Assembly: GCA_937926195.1 (NCBI GenBank)
Contig: CALEXZ010000152.1
Span: forward strand, 1-19,638
Reading direction: 5' to 3'
DNA from: an uncultured Actinomyces sp.
Lineage (GTDB): Bacteria; Actinomycetota; Actinomycetes; Actinomycetales; Actinomycetaceae
Length of the DNA: 19,638 nt
Part shown: piece by piece, positions 1 to 6,089 of the stretch
How the letters are laid out: each line of letters opens with the position of its first letter
Position numbering within the stretch: position 1 is the stretch's first letter
Translations under genes and position numbers: made by a program
Notes under the pieces: generated by a model
Databases searched by the model: none
What the model was told of the DNA's origin: nothing
What the model saw: the letters and a program-made list of their open reading frames with translations, nothing else

Positions 1-870
1 GCGGCCGAGGGCGCGGCCGCGGGCGCGGCGGAGGCGGCCGACGGCGCGGAACGCGCGGGATCCGCAGAGCGAACTGAGGCCGCGGACCGAGCCGAGGCCG
101 CGGAGCGGGCGGGGGCGGCCGAACGCGCGGAGGTGGCCGACGACGCTGAACGAGCAGGTTCCGCGGACCGAGCCGAGGCTGCGGAACGGGACTGGGCAGC
201 AGCCCGCCTCGCCGAGCGCGTCGACGGGGCCGAGGCGTCCGAGGCGTCCGAGGACCCAGCCGGGGAGCCCCCAGACACCCTACGTCTGACCGCCCCGGCA
301 CGCTCCACAGACTCAGCACGCTCCCGGGCGGACCACGTCGGCTGGGTGGGACGCGCCCACTCACCGGTGCTCGCGGAGGACTCCGACTCCCTCAGCCAGT
401 CCACCGACGGCGAGCCCGACGCAGCCGAACGGGGCCGAGAGGCCGAACGCTCCCGCGCACCTGAGCGGGACCGGTCGGCCGAGCGGGACGGCGATGCCGA
501 GCGGTCCCGGACCGGTGCGGCTGGACGCGGTGAGGCGGGCTCGGCGGCACGGGAGGCAGCCGAGCGGCTGCGGGGCTCGGCGGGCTGCTGCGTCGCGCGT
601 GCGGACGGGACCGCACGACGTCGGGCCGGGGCCGCGCTCTCCTCGGAGGGGCGCGCCGAGGGCGTGGTACCGGAGCGGGAGGTGGAACGGGACGTCGGGA
701 GCGGGTCCGTCGAACGCGCCGGAGAGGCCGAACGGGCCCGGGAGGCCCGGCGGGCCGGTGCCGTTGTCTCGCCCGAGGGGGACGGAGTCACCCGCCCGCT
801 CGGTTCCGGTGCCGTCGTCTCCGTGGACCGGAGCCGGGACGGCCGCAGTGCCGGCCCGTCGGCCCGGTGA
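1..870 (+). CDS. C-terminal part of an Ala/Glu/Arg-rich repetitive protein (5' end outside window)
   Basis: The frame is open from the first base to a TGA at 868-870, about 289 codons, with no stop; nearly all third positions are G or C, as expected for real coding DNA in this genome. The first ~65 residues are built from short units such as AERAGSAER, AERAEAAER and ADRAEAAER, which could form a charged helix. The middle and end are richer in Arg, Ser, Gly and Pro and look disordered. No known domain, signal peptide or membrane segment is visible. Internal GTG codons exist (for example 133), but the repeats continue upstream of them, so the true start is probably outside the window. Low complexity also favours chance open frames in GC-rich DNA, so it may be a degenerate 3' end. 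Function not recognised. Confidence 0.5.
   Translation, partial: AAEGAAAGAAEAADGAERAGSAERTEAADRAEAAERAGAAERAEVADDAERAGSADRAEAAERDWAAARLAERVDGAEASEASEDPAGEPPDTLRLTAPARSTDSARSRADHVGWVGRAHSPVLAEDSDSLSQSTDGEPDAAERGREAERSRAPERDRSAERDGDAERSRTGAAGRGEAGSAAREAAERLRGSAGCCVARADGTARRRAGAALSSEGRAEGVVPEREVERDVGSGSVERAGEAERAREARRAGAVVSPEGDGVTRPLGSGAVVSVDRSRDGRSAGPSAR
82..179 (+). repeat. Direct repeat inside the Ala/Glu/Arg-rich ORF
   Basis: The 17-mer GCGGACCGAGCCGAGGC occurs at 82-98 and again at 163-179, exactly 81 bp (27 codons) apart and in the same frame. The flanking codons are also similar. This is an in-frame coding repeat of the kind that expands or contracts by slippage. Confidence 0.7.
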
Positions 871-896
871 CGGGCGGACGCGCGCGAGGCCCCGGA

Positions 897-913
897 CACC
901 GGTTCCTCCGGTG
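897..913 (+). terminator. Weak hairpin after the first ORF
   Basis: CACCGG and CCGGTG form a 6-bp stem with a 5-nt loop, 27 nt after the stop codon at 870. There is no T-run. It is the only hairpin found between this ORF and the next gene; its termination role is uncertain. Confidence 0.3.
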
Positions 914-1069
914 AGACGGCACGGTGGCGTCCTGTGGCGTCGGGCCGCGAGTCAGTGGGCCGGGGGTCCTGCTGGTCGGTCATCGTGGACATGCTGCCAT
1001 AACGCGGCGGCGGAGGCAGGTCGTCAGGCTGCGGGCGGTCCCCGGCGCACGGCACCAGCGGGTGCCCAC

Positions 1070-1075
1070 TAGCCT
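1070..1075 (+). promoter_or_regulatory. -10 box of a probable leaderless promoter for the SprT-like gene
   Basis: TAGCCT fits the actinobacterial TANNNT -10 consensus and ends 6 nt before the ATG at 1082. That spacing puts the transcript start at or beside the start codon. No Shine-Dalgarno sequence is seen before this ATG, which agrees with a leaderless mRNA. No convincing -35 box is visible. Confidence 0.5.
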
Positions 1076-1081
1076 CTGCCC

Positions 1082-1633
1082 ATGGACATCCCCGCGGTTC
1101 TCGCCCTCGCGCGCTCCCTCATGGAGCAGCACGGCGTCGGCGACTGGGGGCTCGCTCTCGACCGCGCCCGTAGGCGCGCCGGGCTCACCGACCACGCCCG
1201 CCACCGGATCACGCTCTCGCGCGCGCTCATGAGCCTGTACGACGAGTCGGAGGTCCGTGAGACCGTCCTGCATGAGATCGCCCACGCTCGTGTGGGCGCG
1301 AGCCACGGCCATGACGCCGTGTGGCGGGCGGAGGCCCGGCGCCTGGGTGCCACCGGACGCCGTCTGGTGCCGCCGAGCGCCCCGCGGATCGAGGGCCGCT
1401 GGCGCGGCACCTGCCCCGCAGGGCACACGGTCGCACGCATGCGACGCCCCTCGGTGCCCCTGGCCTGCGCCTCCTGCGCCCGCGCCTTCAGCCTCGACAA
1501 CCTGCTGAGCTGGACCCATGACGGCCGCAGCGTCTCACCGCAGGAGATCGGCCCCCGCTACGCCAGAGCCCTGTCAGCCCTGTCAGCGCTGCCGCCGCCG
1601 CGCCGCGAGCGCAGCCGCACGAGCGCCCCGTGA
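1082..1633 (+). CDS. SprT-like zinc metalloprotease domain protein
   Basis: 183 aa. The zincin motif HEIAH lies at residues 64-68, with further histidines in SHGHDAVW (H75, H77) in the place of the third SprT-family ligand. A small zinc ribbon follows: CPAGH at 111-115 and CASC at 129-132. This order, an HExxH helix followed by a C-terminal zinc ribbon, is typical of SprT-like proteins (SprT/Spartan group). Members act on DNA-protein crosslinks in eukaryotes, but the bacterial role is poorly defined. No signal peptide, so cytoplasmic. The start at 1082 is chosen because a -10-like TAGCCT lies 6 nt upstream and the motif order is complete from there. The last 76 bp overlap, on the opposite strand, the 3' end of the ABC permease gene. 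The family is secure; the substrate is unknown. Confidence 0.88.
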   Translation: MDIPAVLALARSLMEQHGVGDWGLALDRARRRAGLTDHARHRITLSRALMSLYDESEVRETVLHEIAHARVGASHGHDAVWRAEARRLGATGRRLVPPSAPRIEGRWRGTCPAGHTVARMRRPSVPLACASCARAFSLDNLLSWTHDGRSVSPQEIGPRYARALSALSALPPPRRERSRTSAP

Positions 1634-2454
1634 CGCGGTGCGGCGAGCCAGGCCAGGGCGAAGGCCGAGGTGAGCAGCAGGACGATCGTGGCTCCGGTGG
1701 GCACGTCCACCGCCCACGACAGGTAGAGGCCCACGACGCCGCCGAGGGCCCCGATGAGCGGGGCGAGCCACAGCATCCGCGTGAGCCGGTCGGTGAGCAG
1801 CCGGGCGGTGGCCGCGGGCGTCACCAGCAGGGCCAGGACGAGGACGTTGCCGATGGTCTGCACGGAGATGACGACGGCGAGCGAGACCGCCGTGTAGAGG
1901 GCGACGTCGAGCAGCAGGACGGGGACCCCGGCGGCGCGGGCGGTCTCACGGTCGAGGCTGACGGCTGTGAGCGGACGGTGCAGGAGCAGGACGAGGCCGA
2001 CGACGATCCCGCCCCCGATCACGACGACGGGCACGTCCGAGGCGGGCACGCCCGTGATGGAGCCGAAGAGGAAGTCCTGGAGGCTGCCGGCGTAGCCGGG
2101 GGCCCGCGAGATGATGACGACACCCAGGGCGAAGGCCCCGACGAAGAGGACCCCGATGACGGAGTCCTCCTTGAGCCGTCTGCTCTGGCTCAGCAGGGCG
2201 ACGAGCACCGCCGTCGTCACGCCCGCCACCGCCCCGCCGAGCACGAGGGAGCCGGACAGGAGGAAGGCGACGGCGAGACCCGGGAAGACGGAGTGGGCGA
2301 CGGCGTCGCCGATGAAGGCCATGCCGCGCAGGACGACGTGGACGCCGACGAGCCCGCACACGAGGGCGCACACGACCGCCATGAGCAGCGCCCGGGGCAG
2401 GAAGGCCAGGACCGGGTTGAACAGGTCCATGAGGAAGTCCAGGGGCGTGAGCAT
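1558..2454 (-). CDS. ABC-3 family (ZnuB/MntB-like) metal ABC transporter permease of an anchored-repeat system
   Basis: 298 aa, a very hydrophobic integral membrane protein with about eight or nine helices, starting MLTPLDFLMD. Family signs are the segment GDAVAHSVFPGLAVAF after the second helix, the GSITGV segment in the middle, and overall ABC-3 length. It forms the membrane channel for a divalent metal, fed by the lipoprotein and driven by the ATPase encoded just upstream. The ATG at 2454 shares bases with the TGA of the ATPase gene (TGATG overlap), so translation is probably coupled; a longer in-frame start 46 codons upstream gives only Arg/Pro-rich shadow sequence and is rejected. It is the last gene of the operon, and its 3' end overlaps the convergent SprT-like gene by 76 bp. 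Metal specificity (Zn or Mn) cannot be read from the permease; the Zur-like box favours zinc. Confidence 0.92.
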   Translation of the reverse strand: MLTPLDFLMDLFNPVLAFLPRALLMAVVCALVCGLVGVHVVLRGMAFIGDAVAHSVFPGLAVAFLLSGSLVLGGAVAGVTTAVLVALLSQSRRLKEDSVIGVLFVGAFALGVVIISRAPGYAGSLQDFLFGSITGVPASDVPVVVIGGGIVVGLVLLLHRPLTAVSLDRETARAAGVPVLLLDVALYTAVSLAVVISVQTIGNVLVLALLVTPAATARLLTDRLTRMLWLAPLIGALGGVVGLYLSWAVDVPTGATIVLLLTSAFALAWLAAPRHGALVRLRSRRGGGSADRADRALA

Positions 2455-3206
2455 CAGGCCACCCCCAGGGCGGCGAGCAGGGGGTTGTCCGCGCGCAGGC
2501 GGAAGGTCCGCACCCAGGGCTCGGGGCTGGTCAGCTCGGCGGGGGTGCCGGAGGCGATGACGGTCCCGGCGACGAGGTAGAGGCGGTCGCACTGGGCGCG
2601 GGCGGCCACGAGGTCGTGCGTGGTCATGAGCACGGCGCAGCCCTCCTGGGCGAGGTCGCGGAACAGGTCCCCGAGCATCTCCTGGGTGGGCATGTCCAGT
2701 CCGGTGAAGGGCTCGTCCAGGAGCAGGAGCCGGGGGGCGAGGGCCAGGGCGCGGGCGACGAGGACCCGCTGGCGCTGCCCGCCGGAGAGCTCGCCGACGG
2801 GCCGGTCGGCCAGGTCCCTCATGCGCACGCGTCCGAGCGCGCGCTCCACGACGCGCTGGTGCTCCAGGCGGGGGCGGGCGATGAGCCCCAGGCGCAGGGT
2901 GAGGGCGGACATGACGGCCTCGCGCACGGTGAGGGGGAACTCCCAGGCGAACTCGTGACGCTGGGGCACGTAGCCGATGCGGGGTGCGGGGTCCGCCGTC
3001 GTGACGGTGCCCGCCCGCCGGGGGGTCAGGCCCAGGACGGCCCGCAGGAGGGTGGTCTTGCCGGCCCCGTTGGGGCCGATGAGCCCGACGAGCTCGCCGG
3101 GGTGCACCCGCAGGTCGACGTCGGTCAGGACCGTCCGTCCGCCCAGGTCGACGGCGAGGCCGCGCACCTTCAGCGGCAGCTGCTCTCCGTCAGTCGCGTC
3201 CGTCAC
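2454..3206 (-). CDS. Metal ABC transporter ATP-binding protein of an anchored-repeat system
   Basis: 250 aa, one complete ABC ATPase domain. Walker A GPNGAGKT is at 44-51, the Q-loop Gln at about 82 (YVPQRHEF), the signature LSGGQRQR starts at 140, Walker B LLLLDEP is at 160-166 and the switch His is in TTHD at 195-198. The YVPQ and LSGGQ style matches the ZnuC/MntA group that powers ABC-3 permeases. It acts at the inner face of the membrane with the permease, whose start codon overlaps this stop codon. The chosen start is GTG at 3206, inside the end of the preceding 397-aa gene (17-bp overlap), again suggesting coupled translation. All catalytic motifs are intact. Confidence 0.93.
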   Translation of the reverse strand: MTDATDGEQLPLKVRGLAVDLGGRTVLTDVDLRVHPGELVGLIGPNGAGKTTLLRAVLGLTPRRAGTVTTADPAPRIGYVPQRHEFAWEFPLTVREAVMSALTLRLGLIARPRLEHQRVVERALGRVRMRDLADRPVGELSGGQRQRVLVARALALAPRLLLLDEPFTGLDMPTQEMLGDLFRDLAQEGCAVLMTTHDLVAARAQCDRLYLVAGTVIASGTPAELTSPEPWVRTFRLRADNPLLAALGVA

Positions 3207-4383
3207 GCCGGTCCTCCTCGGTGTCGGCGTCGGGCTGAGCGTCGCGGTCGGGCTGGGCGTCAGTGTCCGCGGCGTCGGCTCCGGAGGAAGCCTCGGTGGC
3301 GAGGGCCTCCTGGGCGTCAGCCCACTGGCGGGCCTGGCGCTGCTCGCGGGCGACGGCGCGGCTGCGGCGGGCCAGGAGCGCGACGAGCGCCCCGAGGGCG
3401 ACGAGGGCGGCCGCGCCCCCGAGCCACAGCAGGCCCGCGGGCAGCGCCGTCCCCTGCGCGTCCGCCTCCTCGGCGCCCGCGCCCTGCGCCTGTGCGCCGC
3501 CCTCTGCGGTGGCCGGGGACTCCTCCCCCTCAGCGGCGGGTGCCTCGGCGGCGAGGGCGTCGTCAGTGCTGGTGGCGTCGCCGACGGCGAAGCGCAGGAC
3601 CGTGGAGCCGCTCAGCTCGGTGCCGTCGGTGGTGGTGGCGGCGAAGGCCAGGCGCGCGGTGTAGACACCGGGCTCGGTGAAGACCCAGTTGGCGTGCACG
3701 TGCGTGTTGGCGTCCACCCACACGTCCTGGGGTCGGTGGTCCTGTCCGTCGACGAGCAGCAGGGGCTCGCCGAAGGTCCCGGACTGGGTGAACATCCAGG
3801 AGCGTCCCGGGCCCTGGACGGGGCCGATCCTCATCGTCACGCCGCGGTCGACGGCGGCGACGACGCCGGGGTCCTGCGTGTTCCAGCCCAGCCAGACGAC
3901 GTCGGGGTCCTGGGTCTGGGGGATGACGTACCACCGCTGGCCCGCCTCGGCCCCCATGAAGGCGTAAGCCTCGTCGGTGGGGGCATCCAGCAGGGCCGCG
4001 TCGCGCACGCGCAGGACGACCTCGTCGGGGTCGCGCCACACGGGGGCGGAGCCGGAGTCGTCGCGCAGCATGACCGTCCACTGCCCGTCGACGTAGCGGG
4101 GGCCGAGGTCGACGTGGCCGACGTCGATGACGGCGGGCCCCTGGCCGACGGACTCCTCGGCGGTGACGGTCTGCTCCAGGGAGGGGTCCTGGGCGTCAGG
4201 GGTCGCCGTCGTCGTGGCCGGACGCACCTGCGCGACCACCGGGGCCCCGGCACCACCCGGGTGCGTGCCCACGGCGGTGGCGGCCGGGACCGCGAGCGCG
4301 GGCGCCACCAGCCCCAGGGCGAGGCCGGTGGCGGCCACCAGGCGGGCGGCGTGCCGGGACCGGGGGGACGGGAGGGGGGTCAT
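3190..4383 (-). CDS. Single-module surface-anchored repeat protein with C-terminal membrane anchor
   Basis: 397 aa. A signal peptide covers about residues 1-36 (Arg/His n-region, hydrophobic core LVAATGLALGLVAPALA). The exported part holds one actinobacterial anchored-repeat module: GHVDL at 89-93, WYVIPQ at 151-156, VVWLGW at 162-167 and THVHANWVFTEPG at 227-239, closing with a beta strand near FAVG at 265-268. An Ala/Glu-rich linker leads to one membrane helix (about 315-338), then RRSR and a 55-residue Asp/Gln-rich cytoplasmic tail. No LPXTG-type motif is seen, so it should stay in the membrane. The start is ATG at 4383, with an AGGAG ribosome site overlapping the stop of the upstream solute-binding gene. 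It probably presents or relays metal beside the transporter; that role is inferred from the operon and from the conserved His-X-His motif. Confidence 0.85.
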   Translation of the reverse strand: MTPLPSPRSRHAARLVAATGLALGLVAPALAVPAATAVGTHPGGAGAPVVAQVRPATTTATPDAQDPSLEQTVTAEESVGQGPAVIDVGHVDLGPRYVDGQWTVMLRDDSGSAPVWRDPDEVVLRVRDAALLDAPTDEAYAFMGAEAGQRWYVIPQTQDPDVVWLGWNTQDPGVVAAVDRGVTMRIGPVQGPGRSWMFTQSGTFGEPLLLVDGQDHRPQDVWVDANTHVHANWVFTEPGVYTARLAFAATTTDGTELSGSTVLRFAVGDATSTDDALAAEAPAAEGEESPATAEGGAQAQGAGAEEADAQGTALPAGLLWLGGAAALVALGALVALLARRSRAVAREQRQARQWADAQEALATEASSGADAADTDAQPDRDAQPDADTEEDRRDGRD

Positions 4384-4391
4384 GTGCTCTC

Positions 4392-6089
4392 CTAGGGGGT
4401 GGGTGCGCCCAGGCAGTGGGCGAGGGAGTGGGCGTTGAACCGCATCATGTCGATGTAGGTGGGGGCGTCGGCGTCGAGGGTGTCGCCGTACAGGGGGCAG
4501 ACGGCCACCCCCGCCTCCTGGGCGACGCTGCGCAGCACCGAGCGGGTGCGGGCGAGGTTGGGCTCGAGGAAGACGGCGGGGATGTCGAGGTCGCGCAGGG
4601 TGGCGGCCAGGCGCACGCGGTCGGCGACGCTGGGCTCGACACCGGGGTTGGGGGCGATGAAGCCGGAGATGCTCAGGCCGTAGGCGGAGGCGAGGTAGCC
4701 GAAGGCGTCGTGGGTGGTCACGAGGTGGCGCCGGTCCTCGGGGATGGTCGCGATGGTGGTGGCCACCTCCTCGTCGAGCGCCTCCAGGCGCTGGAGGTAG
4801 GCGGTGGCGTTCGCCCGGTAGGTCTCCGCTCCCGAGGGGTCGACGGCGATGAGGGCGGCCTCGATGACGCGCACGTAGGCGGCGGCGTTGTGGACGTCGT
4901 GCCACAGGTGGGGGTCGATGTCGCCGTGGACGTGCTTGCCCAGCACGGCCTGGGGCAGGACGTAGACGTCCGTGCCGGGCGCACCGACGAAGCGGTAGCC
5001 GCTGGAGCCGGGGACCTGGGTGAGGGTGCGGGGCGGGACCTCGATGACGACGTCGTCGAGGTCCACGACGCTCATGGCGGCGGCGAGCCCGCCCGCCTCC
5101 TGGGCGCGGGAGGCCAGGTCCTCGGGCAGTGAGGCGGTGTCGACGGCGAGGACGACGCCGTCGGCCCCGCTGCCCGGTGCGCCTGCGGACAGGTTGGCGG
5201 TGAGGTCGGCGTGCCCGGCGCCCAGGAGGCTGCGCCCCTCGGAGGCAGCGAGCTCGCCGCCAGAGACGCCGACGGCGAAGACGGCGGTGGCCGAGCCCAG
5301 CGCGACGGGTGCGGCCCCGCCACCGTCCCGCCTGCCGCGCTCGCCGTCGGGGTGCAGGACGGCGCTGAAGGTGAGCCGGTAGATGCCGGGGCGGGTGAAG
5401 GCCCAGGACATGTGCTGGTGGGCGTCGGCCGGCAGGACGGAGGTGTCCCCCTCGCCGTCGGGCCCCACCCCGTCGGAGGTGGCGAAACCGATCTCCGGGT
5501 CACCGAAGGAGGTCACGAGGTAGGCGCTGGCCTGGCCGGGTCCCTCGGCGGCGGTGAGGGTGAGCTCGACGGTGGAGGAGCGGTCGGCGCCGTGGGCGCC
5601 GCCGTCACCGAGCACCCGCATCCCCAGCCACACGGTGTCCAGGGAGCGGTCCTCCACCAGGGGCAGGATCGTCGCCCCGTTCTTGGCGGCCTCCTCGGCC
5701 ACGGACACGCTCATGGCCGAGTCGGGCAGGTTCGCGTCCAGGGTGCGGATGAGGGCGTGCTCCTCCAGCAGGAGGTAGTTCGACAGGGCGAGGTCGGCGT
5801 AGGCGACGTCGCGCACGGAGCGCAGCGAGGGCTCCCAGGAGTGGGGGTCGGCGCCGTCGGGAACCATCTGGGTGACGTGGGCGCGGTCCCCGGCGACGTT
5901 GCGCGCCAGGTCCGCGAGGATGCCGGTGGTGGTGACGACGTTGAGGACGCCGTCCCGGGCGGGGTCGACGTGGCCCAGGCCGCCTGGGGGCAGGGTGCAG
6001 CCGCCCGTCAGGGCGGTGACCAGGGTGCTCGCGAGGAGCCCCGTGACCACCGCCCTGCGGGTGGGTTCGTGCCCGGGGACGCGGCTCAC
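4392..6089 (-). CDS. ZnuA/TroA-type metal-binding lipoprotein with an inserted anchored-repeat module
   Basis: 565 aa, far longer than ordinary ZnuA/TroA proteins (about 300). A lipoprotein signal ends at LTGGC (Cys31). The cluster A-I metal-binding fold is split: residues ~47-145 carry VVTTTGILADLARNVAG and GADPHSWEPS (His83), and residues ~381-565 carry DPHLWHD (His394), TTHDAFGY (His460) and GDTL (Asp536), the expected metal ligands. Between them sits a ~235-residue insert with the motifs of the surface-anchored repeat of the neighbouring genes: VWLGM at 153-157, HQHMSWAFTRPG at 224-235, GHADL at 292-296 and VYVLPQ at 375-380. The halves stand in reversed order relative to the neighbours. 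A His-rich loop (GKHVHGDIDPHLWHD) follows the insert. It should capture Zn or Mn outside the membrane and pass it to the permease. The GTG start shares a GTGA overlap with the upstream wall-protein gene. Annotated families of anchored-repeat ABC transporter substrate-binding proteins match this layout. Confidence 0.9.
   Translation of the reverse strand: MSRVPGHEPTRRAVVTGLLASTLVTALTGGCTLPPGGLGHVDPARDGVLNVVTTTGILADLARNVAGDRAHVTQMVPDGADPHSWEPSLRSVRDVAYADLALSNYLLLEEHALIRTLDANLPDSAMSVSVAEEAAKNGATILPLVEDRSLDTVWLGMRVLGDGGAHGADRSSTVELTLTAAEGPGQASAYLVTSFGDPEIGFATSDGVGPDGEGDTSVLPADAHQHMSWAFTRPGIYRLTFSAVLHPDGERGRRDGGGAAPVALGSATAVFAVGVSGGELAASEGRSLLGAGHADLTANLSAGAPGSGADGVVLAVDTASLPEDLASRAQEAGGLAAAMSVVDLDDVVIEVPPRTLTQVPGSSGYRFVGAPGTDVYVLPQAVLGKHVHGDIDPHLWHDVHNAAAYVRVIEAALIAVDPSGAETYRANATAYLQRLEALDEEVATTIATIPEDRRHLVTTHDAFGYLASAYGLSISGFIAPNPGVEPSVADRVRLAATLRDLDIPAVFLEPNLARTRSVLRSVAQEAGVAVCPLYGDTLDADAPTYIDMMRFNAHSLAHCLGAPTP

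Noticed and set aside
2455..2592. 46-codon N-terminal extension of the permease
   Set aside because: It is an Arg/Pro-rich shadow of the ATPase gene; ATG at 2454 overlaps the ATPase stop in a standard coupled arrangement.
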